A stretch of DNA of 13,973 nucleotides from Micrococcaceae bacterium UBA4005 (GTDB lineage: Bacteria; Actinomycetota; Actinomycetes; Actinomycetales; Micrococcaceae), in the NCBI GenBank assembly GCA_002384315.1, contig DGBL01000144.1, positions 1-13,973 on the forward strand. The letters run 5' to 3'. A model generated the notes under the pieces. It saw only the letters and a program-made list of their open reading frames with translations. It was not told the DNA's origin and searched no databases. Within the stretch, counting starts at the first letter, position 1; the number at the start of each line of letters is the position of its first letter. Below, piece by piece: positions 8,109 to 13,973 of this stretch. The position numbers and the translations under genes were made by a program.

Positions 8109-9694
8109 GGTGTTGCTCCTTCCGCCGCGAGGCGATAGCTCGTGCCGGTCGCCGCGCCGGCGGACAGGGTGGACGGAAAATCGGAGCGGTAGTGCGCCCC
8201 ACGCGATTCGCGCCGTTGGGTGGCGGCGTGGACCAACAGTTGTGCGGCCGTGACCAGGTTTTCCTGCTCCCACCCGCTGCGAGTCTGTGGCGCGCGGCTG
8301 AATTGCGCAAGCTGCTTGGACGCGATACCCAACCCGCTGGCGCTGCGGACCACCCCCGCATGGTCTGACATGAGCTGCTGCAGCTGTCGGCGGGTAAAAG
8401 TCTCCGCAGCGCCGGAGGACGGTAACTCTATCGCCTCCGACTCGAAGGCGGGCCAGGGTTCCATGTCCGCGCCGGTGATGCTGCGTGCCGCCCGTTCAGC
8501 GAAGACCACCGCCTCCAACAGCGAATTGGAGGCTAGCCGGTTGGCCCCGTGCACGCCGGTACGCGCTGCTTCTCCCACCGCGTAGAGTCCGCGCAGCGAG
8601 GTTCGCCCGGTGGAATCCGTGCGGACCCCACCCATCCAGTAATGCGCTGCGGGGGCCACCGGGACAGGTTCGCGGGCCCAATCGAATCCGTGCCCGGCAA
8701 TCACGGCGGTGAGCGCGGGGAATCGTCGCCGGAGAAAGGCCCGCCCAAGCCCAGTCGCATCGAGGTACACTCGCGGTTCGCCGCTGCTGGCCAGGTGCGT
8801 GGCGATGCTCCGGGACACGACGTCGCGCGGCGCCAGCTCCGCACCCTGATGGTAATCCGGCATGAACCGCCGGCCGGCCGCGTCCACCAGCACCGCGCCG
8901 GCACCGCGCACTGCCTCCGAGATCAGGGGAGCACCCGGAACGTCCAGTGCTGTCGGATGGAACTGGAAGAATTCCACATCGCTGAGGACCGCGCCTGCCC
9001 TCCAGGCCAGGCCCACACCGTCCGCCGTCGCGACTGCCGGATTGGTGTTGCGCTCGAAGAGCTGTCCTGCCCCGCCCGTGGCGAGGACGACGACGTCGGC
9101 CGCCATTGTTTCCGGGACCGCCTGCTCGCCGGCCAACAGCCTGAGGCCGGCAATCGCGCCGTCGTCCCTGGCCAGGATTCCGGTCACCAGGCAGTGCTCC
9201 TGCACCACGATCCGCGCATCCGAGCGGACAGCTTGCCACAAGGCGCCCATGAGGCCGGCTCCAGTGGAGTCGCCGTGGACATGCAGGATCCGCGCTGCCC
9301 GGTGGGCGGCTTCCCGTGCTGTGGCTAGGGCGCCGCCCACGCGGTCGAACGGGACGCCAAGGCCCAGCAACCGCGAGATCTGTTCCGGCGCTGCCGCACA
9401 CAGGATCCGCACCGCGGGTGGATCGCACAGGCCCGCTCCCGCTAGCAGGGTGTCGGCCACGTGATCTTGGATCGAGTCTGCCGGCCCTGCTGCGGGCTGG
9501 CTCCCGGGCAGCACCGCTGCGATTCCACCCTGCGCGTGCCAGGTGTTTCCGTCCTGCGCAACGGTCTTGACCAGCACAGTCACGGTGCTGGAAGGATCAG
9601 CCGCCCGGACAGCCAGCGCGCAATACAGCCCGGCGATGCCTCCGCCGACGATCACGATCCGGGGAGCCCGGGGGCTTCCCACTGGCGAGGTCAC
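8105..9694 (-). CDS. nadB: L-aspartate oxidase
   Basis: NadB is an FAD enzyme that oxidises L-aspartate to iminoaspartate, the substrate of NadA. The protein is 529 aa starting at GTG 9694. The dinucleotide-binding motif GGGIAG is at residues 17-22. The succinate-dehydrogenase/fumarate-reductase-like catalytic residues fall at H246 (QFHPT), R290 (ELAPRD), H351 (AHYWMGG) and R386 (GANRLASNS); the last three match E. coli NadB numbering. The frame is open to 9850, but the extra 52 residues have no family features and lie inside nadA. The GTG start overlaps the nadA stop as GTGA (9691-9694). No good shine-dalgarno precedes it, which supports translational coupling to nadA. The C-terminal helical region (about 420-529) is present, so the gene appears complete. 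It needs FAD and uses oxygen or fumarate as acceptor in known homologues. Confidence 0.96.
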   Translation of the reverse strand: MTSPVGSPRAPRIVIVGGGIAGLYCALAVRAADPSSTVTVLVKTVAQDGNTWHAQGGIAAVLPGSQPAAGPADSIQDHVADTLLAGAGLCDPPAVRILCAAAPEQISRLLGLGVPFDRVGGALATAREAAHRAARILHVHGDSTGAGLMGALWQAVRSDARIVVQEHCLVTGILARDDGAIAGLRLLAGEQAVPETMAADVVVLATGGAGQLFERNTNPAVATADGVGLAWRAGAVLSDVEFFQFHPTALDVPGAPLISEAVRGAGAVLVDAAGRRFMPDYHQGAELAPRDVVSRSIATHLASSGEPRVYLDATGLGRAFLRRRFPALTAVIAGHGFDWAREPVPVAPAAHYWMGGVRTDSTGRTSLRGLYAVGEAARTGVHGANRLASNSLLEAVVFAERAARSITGADMEPWPAFESEAIELPSSGAAETFTRRQLQQLMSDHAGVVRSASGLGIASKQLAQFSRAPQTRSGWEQENLVTAAQLLVHAATQRRESRGAHYRSDFPSTLSAGAATGTSYRLAAEGATP

Positions 9695-10974
9695 GGCCGG
9701 ACGGCAAGCATGCGGTTCAGGGCAATGCGGGCGGGCCCGGCGACGGCGCCGTCCACGGTTATCCGGTTGACAACCTCCCCGCGCACCAGCGCTTCCAGTA
9801 CCCAGGCGAGGTAACCGGGGTGAATCCGGTACATGGTGGAGCAGGGACAAACCACGGGGTCCAGGCAGAAAATTGTGTGCTCAGGGTGCTCGGCCGCGAG
9901 CCGGTTAACCATATTGATCTCCGTCCCCACGGCGAAGGTCCCACCCGGTGCGGCGGCAGCGATAGCCTTGCGGATGTAATCTGTGGAGCCGGACTCATCC
10001 GCGGCATCGACCACCGGCATGGGGCATTCGGGGTGCACTATTACGCGCACGCCCGGGAAATCCGCCCGCGCCTTCTCGATCTGCGCAACGGAAAAGCGTT
10101 TGTGCACGGAGCAAAAGCCGTGCCAGAGGATGACCCGGGAATCCTGCAGTGACAGCTCTGTGTTGCCCCCAAGATCCTTGTTCGGATTCCACATCGGCAT
10201 CTGCTCCACCGGGATCCCCATGGCCTTGGCGGTGTTGCGCCCGAGATGCTGGTCGGGAAAGAACAGTACACGCTGACCCCGCTCAAAGGCCCAGTCGAGG
10301 ACCGCTGCGGCGTTCGAGGACGTGCACACGATTCCGCCGTTGTCGCCGCAGAACCCCTTCAGTGCCGCTGAGGAGTTCATATAGGTCACGGGAATGACCG
10401 GGACCCGCCCGTGTTCGTCCGGTTCGGTGCCGAAGAGCTCTTCGAGCTGTTCCCAACAGTCCGTTACCGAATCTATGTCTGCCATATCCGCCATCGAGCA
10501 CCCGGCCGCCAGGTTCGGAAGAATGACCGCCTGGTCAGGGCGCGAAAGCATATCTGCGGTTTCGGCCATGAAATGCACGCCGCAAAAGACGATCGCTTCC
10601 GCTTCGGCGCGCTCTGTGGCCGCCCGTGCGAGCTGGAAGCTGTCACCAACAAAGTCGGCATACTGGACCACCTCGTCGCGCTGATAGAAATGCCCCAGGA
10701 TCACAAGTCGGTCCCCGAGTGTTTCCTGCGCAGCGCGGATACGTCGATCAAGCTCCGCTTCACTGGCTGTGCGGTATTCCTCCGGCAGCACCGGCTGCCG
10801 CGGTGTGGCCGCGGGGGCACTATCGCCCATGGAAGCTCCGGGTCCGTAACCTACAGCCGCGTCGAAGGTCCATGGCTCGCGTGCGAGATCCGGCGAGCAC
10901 GATCGGGTACCGGGCTGGATGCCCTCGGCTTCCGCCCGGGAGGACAGCTTGATTGCCGTGTTGACCGATGTCAT
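9691..10974 (-). CDS. nadA: quinolinate synthase
   Basis: NadA condenses iminoaspartate with dihydroxyacetone phosphate to give quinolinate and carries an oxygen-sensitive 4Fe-4S cluster. The protein is 427 aa. Recognisable blocks are VILGHFYQRDEVVQYAD near residue 90-106, CGVHFMAETA with C131, PNLAAGCSMAD with C159, VCTSSNAAAVLDWAF with C217, VHPECPMP, and a C-terminal C370/C376/C378 group in FCLDPVVCPCS. C131, C217 and one of C376/C378 are the probable cluster ligands by analogy with the three-cysteine arrangement of known NadA. About 70 residues before the first conserved block are poorly conserved and rich in Ser, Ala and Pro. The ATG has AAAGGAG at 10981-10987 (- strand) and overlaps the nrtR stop as ATGA (10971-10974). 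Its maturation likely depends on the desulfurase encoded downstream. Confidence 0.96.
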   Translation of the reverse strand: MTSVNTAIKLSSRAEAEGIQPGTRSCSPDLAREPWTFDAAVGYGPGASMGDSAPAATPRQPVLPEEYRTASEAELDRRIRAAQETLGDRLVILGHFYQRDEVVQYADFVGDSFQLARAATERAEAEAIVFCGVHFMAETADMLSRPDQAVILPNLAAGCSMADMADIDSVTDCWEQLEELFGTEPDEHGRVPVIPVTYMNSSAALKGFCGDNGGIVCTSSNAAAVLDWAFERGQRVLFFPDQHLGRNTAKAMGIPVEQMPMWNPNKDLGGNTELSLQDSRVILWHGFCSVHKRFSVAQIEKARADFPGVRVIVHPECPMPVVDAADESGSTDYIRKAIAAAAPGGTFAVGTEINMVNRLAAEHPEHTIFCLDPVVCPCSTMYRIHPGYLAWVLEALVRGEVVNRITVDGAVAGPARIALNRMLAVRP

Positions 10975-11738
10975 GTGGTGCTCCTTTGGCGTGCTGGATT
11001 TTGGCGTGCTGGATACGGGACACCGGCCGGGCCCGCAAAGCTGAAGTGTGCGCCGGGGGCGGCCTGTCCCGTATAGCGATACAGTCGGGGCGGCCGGTGT
11101 CTTCCCCCCTGCAAAAAGGCATCGGTGGCCTCTATATCGGTGGCGGAGCGGAGTTGCCGACGGAAATTGGCAGGGTCGATACTCTTGCCCAGGACGGCCT
11201 CATACACCTCGTGAACTTGGGCGAGGGTGAAGGACGGACCGAGGAAATGGTAGGCGATGGACCCGTACTCCATCCGGTTCCGCACACGCCACAACGCATA
11301 GTCAACGATGTCGTTGTGGTCGAACGCCAGCTCACCAACCGAATCAGCCCGGAACCACCGAACATTCTCGGAGTCCGGGGCCTGCGCCGCTTCGCCGCGC
11401 TGTACCAACGCCCAGTAAACAATCGACACTAGCCGTTGCCCCGGCCCCCGGTTCAGACCTCCGAAGGCGTAAAGCTGTTCAAGGTATCTCGGTGTCAATG
11501 CGGTTGTTTCCTGAAGCGTGCGCCCAGCGGCGTCCTGCAGGGACTCCGAACCGGCTAACGGCCCACCCGGCAGTGCCCACTGGCCTAGATGCGGCTGACG
11601 GATCCTACGCACGAGTGGCAGCCACAAGGCATGCCGACCGGAAGCCTCATCCGGGCGCAGAGCAAAAATGACCGTGGAGATAGCCAGCATCGGAGACTGC
11701 CGGGAACGCTCCGTAACATTGGCCGAACTGGCATACAT
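10971..11738 (-). CDS. nrtR: NrtR-type Nudix-related transcriptional regulator of NAD biosynthesis
   Basis: A 255-aa protein with an N-terminal Nudix fold and a C-terminal winged helix, the NrtR arrangement. NrtR members repress NAD genes and are released by ADP-ribose. The Nudix box starts near G59, with E65 and R73 in place. The canonical residues after R73 are changed: RE becomes R73-T74, EE becomes E77-T78, and the later Gly is Ala. So the catalytic metal sites look lost, as in ligand-sensing members. The helix-turn-helix falls at about residues 171-196 and a typical RLYRYT stretch at about 218-223, followed by a 30-residue tail not needed by the family. I chose ATG 11738 because GGAAAGG sits at 11745-11751, 6 nt upstream. 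The frame opens earlier with a GTG at 11777, but that codon lies inside the proposed operator. Its stop overlaps nadA, making it the first gene of the operon. Confidence 0.85.
   Translation of the reverse strand: MYASSANVTERSRQSPMLAISTVIFALRPDEASGRHALWLPLVRRIRQPHLGQWALPGGPLAGSESLQDAAGRTLQETTALTPRYLEQLYAFGGLNRGPGQRLVSIVYWALVQRGEAAQAPDSENVRWFRADSVGELAFDHNDIVDYALWRVRNRMEYGSIAYHFLGPSFTLAQVHEVYEAVLGKSIDPANFRRQLRSATDIEATDAFLQGGRHRPPRLYRYTGQAAPGAHFSFAGPAGVPYPARQNPARQRSTT
10986..11015. repeat. 15-bp tandem direct repeat at the 3' end of nrtR
   Basis: The 14-base unit TTGGCGTGCTGGAT (+ strand) occurs at 10986-10999 and again at 11001-11014, a period of 15 bp. On the coding strand it gives a five-residue duplication, PARQN then PARQR, near the C-terminus of NrtR. 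It lies directly upstream of the nadA shine-dalgarno. A period of 15 keeps the frame. Confidence 0.8.
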
Positions 11739-11767
11739 CCGAGACCTTTCCACGCCACCGACAATTG

Positions 11768-11788
11768 TTATGGTCACAGTGACATTAA
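11768..11788. promoter_or_regulatory. candidate NrtR operator (21-bp inverted repeat)
   Basis: The left arm is TTATGGTCAC (11768-11777), the centre A (11778) and the right arm GTGACATTAA (11779-11788). Eight of ten arm positions pair, with a perfect GTCAC/GTGAC core. It lies 30 bp upstream of the chosen nrtR start, and a TAGACT -10-like box on the - strand (+ strand 11793-11798) lies just upstream of it. Repression by covering the start region is therefore likely. NrtR sites in other phyla are about 21-bp palindromes with a GTCA/TGAC core as I recall; the exact consensus for this genus was not checked. An adjacent perfect 8-bp palindrome ACAATTGT covers 11761-11768. Confidence 0.6.
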
Positions 11789-11872
11789 CTGAAGTCTACT
11801 CCTCGCCCCGCGCTCACGCGTCAGGGCGCATGCGGGAGGCGGTTGCGGGCAGCGGTTGCGCAGCGCTGCTCA

Positions 11873-11888
11873 AGTGACTAAAGTCACA
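11873..11888. promoter_or_regulatory. CRP/GlxR-like binding site
   Basis: The 16-bp sequence AGTGACTAAAGTCACA fits the CRP-family pattern TGTGA-N6-TCACA at 9 of 10 fixed positions, with A instead of T at the first. The GTGAC and GTCAC arms are perfectly complementary. It lies between the divergent nrtR and hydrolase genes, about 135 bp from nrtR and 160 bp from the hydrolase start. Actinobacteria commonly use GlxR or Crp in such regions. No regulator gene of this class is in the window, so the binding protein is inferred. Confidence 0.45.
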
Positions 11889-11914
11889 GCGGTGGCTGGT
11901 TCGCTGGCTATCGA

Positions 11915-11948
11915 GCGGGGGTGTGTTCAATGACGCACATATCCCCGC
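11915..11948 (+). other. imperfect 12-bp stem-loop upstream of the hydrolase gene
   Basis: Bases 11915-11926 pair with 11937-11948, 10 Watson-Crick and 2 G-U pairs, enclosing a 10-base loop. The six outer pairs are all G-C. The two G-U pairs become A-C mismatches in the complementary strand, so the fold is better in + strand RNA. No T tract follows, so it does not look like an intrinsic terminator. It may be an operator-like DNA palindrome or a leader structure of a longer + transcript. Confidence 0.45.
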
Positions 11949-11996
11949 CCCCTCCCGGGCCCAGACTGCCACTTCTCCAGTCCCACTGAAAATGGC

Positions 11997-12020
11997 TAGA
12001 GTTCATCACAGGCGATGAAC
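11997..12020 (+). promoter_or_regulatory. hydrolase promoter -10 box with overlapping perfect palindrome
   Basis: TAGAGT at 11997-12002 fits the actinobacterial TANNNT -10 pattern; no strong -35 is seen at the usual distance. A perfect inverted repeat starts within it: GTTCATC (12001-12007), a 6-bp spacer, then GATGAAC (12014-12020). The repeat covers the expected transcription start, so it is a good place for a repressor. The -10 call is weak; the palindrome is exact. Confidence 0.5.
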
Positions 12021-12034
12021 GTCACCGTACCTAA

Positions 12035-12040
12035 GGGAGG
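12035..12040 (+). promoter_or_regulatory. ribosome binding site of the hydrolase gene
   Basis: GGGAGG (preceded by AA) ends 7 nt before ATG 12048. It decides the start: an ATG at 12015 in the same frame lies inside the palindrome and has no such site. Confidence 0.8.
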
Positions 12041-12047
12041 CACCACG

Positions 12048-12860
12048 ATGGGACGCCACAGCAATCATCTGGTCGAAGGTATCGATCCGCAATTGCGAAC
12101 CGAGCTCTATCCACCCGCGGAAGACAGCGGAAAACGCCCGGTATTGCTGTTGCACGGCTTCGCCTCCTCCTCACAGCGCAACTGGGTCGACACCGGATGG
12201 GTCACTTTCCTCACCGCGGCCGGACACCCAGTCATCACAGTGGACCTACCAGGCCACGGACTCAGCGCGGCGCCGGAAGAGCGTGACGCATACTCCCCGG
12301 GCCGCATCCGCGCGGACCTGCTCCAGCTTCTTCACGACGTCCACATCCGTCCGTTATCCACGCGGGACTCCAGCGGCAATGAGCAGGGCGTGGACATCAT
12401 CGGGTATTCCCTCGGCGCGCGGCTGGCCTGGGAATTCGGGGCCACCCAGCCGCAACTGGTCCACCGAATGGTTCTTGGCGGCCCCGGCACCGGAGATCCG
12501 CTGGCCGACGTTGACCTCGATGCCGCCCGTAAAATGCTTACTGACGGGGAGTTGGCAGCCGATCCGCAGACTGCCGAACTCATGCGGCTCATCCGGCTCC
12601 TGCCATCGAACGACGTCTTCGGCCTGCTGACGATGATCGAAGCAGCGAAAATCGAGCGCTTCACTCCCTCCGAGGCCATTCCCAAGATGCCGGTCCTGCT
12701 GGTTGCTGGGGACCAGGACACCTTCGCTGCGACGGCCCCAGAGCTCGTGAGAATGGGGCCGCAGGTGGAATTGCTCAGACTGCCGGGCCGAACCCATGTG
12801 AACGCAGTGACGTCGAAAGCTTTCAAGGAGGCGGCCGCGGCATTCCTCGCAGCGGAATAG
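12048..12860 (+). CDS. alpha/beta-fold hydrolase
   Basis: A 270-aa protein with the alpha/beta-hydrolase layout. The oxyanion region is LLLHGFASSS near residues 36-46, followed by a PGHGLS block. The nucleophile elbow is GYSLG with S121, the acid is D222 or more likely D224 in GDQD, and the histidine is H250 in GRTHVN. A cap segment with Asp/Leu-rich helices falls at about 145-205. No signal peptide or membrane helix is seen, so it is probably cytoplasmic. Such proteins act as esterases, lactonases, C-C hydrolases or non-catalytic relatives, so the substrate is open. The start is ATG 12048 by its strong shine-dalgarno. It is transcribed divergently from the nad operon and shares the intergenic region, so joint control by the CRP-like site is possible, but a functional link to NAD is not shown. 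The next gene, a kinase, lies 160 bp downstream. Confidence 0.88.
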   Translation: MGRHSNHLVEGIDPQLRTELYPPAEDSGKRPVLLLHGFASSSQRNWVDTGWVTFLTAAGHPVITVDLPGHGLSAAPEERDAYSPGRIRADLLQLLHDVHIRPLSTRDSSGNEQGVDIIGYSLGARLAWEFGATQPQLVHRMVLGGPGTGDPLADVDLDAARKMLTDGELAADPQTAELMRLIRLLPSNDVFGLLTMIEAAKIERFTPSEAIPKMPVLLVAGDQDTFAATAPELVRMGPQVELLRLPGRTHVNAVTSKAFKEAAAAFLAAE

Positions 12861-12932
12861 GCTGGGCGCGGCGAAATTATTAAGATTTGATCACGCTCAC
12901 AGCGCGGATATGGCTGGCAGGCACCCGGCCGC

Positions 12933-12938
12933 TACAAT
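12933..12938 (+). promoter_or_regulatory. possible -10 box of the kinase gene
   Basis: TACAAT at 12933-12938 is a good -10 hexamer. A -35-like ATGGCT lies 17 bp upstream (12910-12915) but matches poorly. The start would lie near 12945 and give a leader of about 75 nt. The remaining gap between the hydrolase stop and the kinase start (12861-13020) shows no other clear signal. Confidence 0.35.
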
Positions 12939-13020
12939 CAACAAGTAGTCAGTAGCCTTATCAATATGGGGATGCTCAACCGCTGGCCATCAAACTTTTT
13001 GACCGTCCGGGAGGACACCC

Positions 13021-13973
13021 ATGGATGTGCTCCTGAACGAGCGGTACCAAACCACCGAGTTGATCGGAGTCGGCGGAGCCGCCTCCGTCTACCGCGCAGT
13101 GGACCGGAACCTTGGACGCGACGTCGCGGTCAAGGTTTTCAATCCCACAACCCCCGACGACGACGACTACCGCCGGCAGCACACGGAGACGCTTCTGCTC
13201 TCGACCCTGAACCACCCGAGCCTGGTCACCCTGCATGACGCCGGTATCCACCAGGACGAGGAAGGGCGCACCACCGGATTCCTGGTGATGGAACTGGTTG
13301 ACGGGGAAGATTTGCGCAAATTATTGAAAAAGGGGCCGCTGCCGCCGTCGTCAACTGCACAGGTCGGGGCCGATCTCGCAGACGCGCTCGCCTATATCCA
13401 CGCCGAGGGCGTGGTGCACCGGGATGTGAAGCCCGCGAATATCCTGATGTTTCGGGGCGGCGACAACGATACCCGCCTGTACCCCAAACTCACTGATTTC
13501 GGCATTGCGCGCATGGTCGAGGCCACCATGGCCACGGCGACCGGAGCGACCATCGGAACCGCCAACTACCTCAGCCCCGAACAGGCCCAGGGGACTCCGA
13601 TCGAGGCCCGCACGGATATCTACTCCCTGGGGCTGGTGCTGCTTGAATGCCTCACCGGGGAAAAAGCCTTCCCTGGGCCCGTGGTTGAGGCCGCCGTGGC
13701 ACGCCTGCTCCGCGACCCGGAGGTGCCTGCCTGGCTGGACGGGGACTGGAAGGATCTGCTCACGGCCATGACTGCGCGCTCGGCTGGCGACCGACCGCAC
13801 GCCCACGATGTCGCCGTGATCCTCCGGTCCACCCCCGCTGACGAATCCGGCTTCTCGATACCCTCCCCACTTCCCGGCAGTGCTAACCGGGCGGCTACGG
13901 GACGCCACTCGGCCGGTGCTGAAATCACGGATCACGGCAGCCGTGCCCACACCGGCGATGTCATCACCGGTGG
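13021..13973 (+). CDS. serine/threonine protein kinase, PknB-like, N-terminal part (3' end outside window)
   Basis: The frame is open from ATG 13021 to the right edge with 317 residues visible. All main Hanks-type kinase elements are present: glycine loop GVGGAASVY (16-24), ATP-anchoring K38 in AVKVF, alpha-C glutamate E56, catalytic D135 and K137 in HRDVKPAN, DFG at 159-161, an activation loop with several Thr (T169, T172, T174, T177, T180), SPE with E187, and D199 in DIYSLG. The catalytic domain ends near residue 262. A Pro/Ser/Gly-rich stretch follows, as in linkers before a membrane helix, but the rest is missing, so a TM segment or sensor domain such as PASTA cannot be judged. GGGAGGA at 13009-13015 sets the start. 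An acidic run of four Asp at 46-49 sits ahead of the alpha-C helix. It is probably autophosphorylating. Substrates are unknown. Confidence 0.93.
   Translation, partial: MDVLLNERYQTTELIGVGGAASVYRAVDRNLGRDVAVKVFNPTTPDDDDYRRQHTETLLLSTLNHPSLVTLHDAGIHQDEEGRTTGFLVMELVDGEDLRKLLKKGPLPPSSTAQVGADLADALAYIHAEGVVHRDVKPANILMFRGGDNDTRLYPKLTDFGIARMVEATMATATGATIGTANYLSPEQAQGTPIEARTDIYSLGLVLLECLTGEKAFPGPVVEAAVARLLRDPEVPAWLDGDWKDLLTAMTARSAGDRPHAHDVAVILRSTPADESGFSIPSPLPGSANRAATGRHSAGAEITDHGSRAHTGDVITG

Larger units (their letters stand above)
11739..12047. other. divergent intergenic region between nrtR and the hydrolase gene
   Basis: About 309 bp without a credible gene. It contains the nrtR leader and shine-dalgarno, the 21-bp NrtR-type palindrome, a 9-bp direct repeat GCGGTTGCG (11839-11847 and 11852-11860), a 10-bp palindrome GCAGCGCTGC (11860-11869), the CRP-like site, the 34-bp hairpin and the hydrolase promoter region with its own palindrome. 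No terminator is recognisable. The 69-aa ORF at 11668-11877 on the + strand is partly antisense to nrtR and has no recognisable shine-dalgarno. Confidence 0.7.

Noticed and set aside
8109..8273. Longer start for nadC
   Set aside because: The added residues are a shadow of the nadB 3' end. ATG 8108 has a good ribosome site and the ATGA overlap.
9695..9850. Longer start for nadB (52 extra residues)
   Set aside because: The extension is basic, unlike NadB, and lies within nadA. GTG 9694 with GTGA overlap puts R290, H351 and R386 exactly on E. coli numbering.
11739..11777. GTG 11777 as start of nrtR
   Set aside because: It lies in the core of the palindrome and lacks a ribosome site, whereas ATG 11738 has GGAAAGG 6 nt upstream.
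12015..12047. ATG 12015 as start of the hydrolase
   Set aside because: It falls inside the palindrome with no ribosome site; ATG 12048 has a strong one.
13351..13950. Open frame on the - strand opposite the kinase
   Set aside because: The + strand frame carries all kinase motifs in order, so the antisense frame is a shadow.

Overview
The window reads as a chromosomal segment of a high-GC Gram-positive bacterium. An Arthrobacter-like member of the Micrococcaceae (Actinobacteria) fits best. This is inferred from GC-rich coding sequence, many GTG starts, 4-bp start/stop overlaps, a membrane malate:quinone oxidoreductase, a PknB-type Ser/Thr kinase and an NrtR-controlled NAD operon. I see no tRNA, rRNA, CRISPR array, insertion sequence or phage gene. 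The window is accessory-poor and looks like stable chromosome.

Left part (1-5232, + strand): the 3' end of mqo is followed 38 bp later by a tight three-gene unit. It encodes an RND-superfamily efflux pump (1045 aa, HAE1/SwrC-like), a MarR-family regulator that overlaps the pump stop by 4 bp, and a short-chain dehydrogenase/reductase starting 1 bp after the regulator. The likely logic is a pump controlled by its own downstream MarR repressor, plus an oxidoreductase that could modify a related compound. The substrate cannot be read from the sequence.

Centre (5235-11777, - strand): a de novo NAD biosynthesis operon, read right to left, nrtR - nadA - nadB - nadC - cysteine desulfurase - lipoprotein. 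All four junctions from nrtR to the desulfurase are 4-bp ATGA or GTGA overlaps, so translation is probably coupled throughout. NadB oxidises L-aspartate to iminoaspartate, NadA condenses this with DHAP to quinolinate using a 4Fe-4S cluster, and NadC makes nicotinate mononucleotide. The desulfurase probably supplies sulfur for the NadA cluster. NrtR is a Nudix-fold sensor with a degraded catalytic box plus a winged helix, and it should repress the operon. A 21-bp palindrome (11768-11788) just upstream of nrtR is the best operator candidate. The unknown lipoprotein gene follows 31 bp after the desulfurase and ends 2 bp from the convergent dehydrogenase.

Right part (11739-13973): an intergenic region of about 309 bp separates nrtR from a divergent alpha/beta-hydrolase. 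It holds the NrtR-type palindrome, a CRP/GlxR-like site, a long imperfect hairpin and a second perfect palindrome at the hydrolase promoter. After the hydrolase and a 160-bp gap with a TACAAT -10-like box, a Ser/Thr protein kinase gene starts and runs off the right edge.

No clearly new defence or mobile system is visible. The most interesting signals are the regulatory architecture of the NAD operon and the cluster of inverted repeats in the divergent promoter region.
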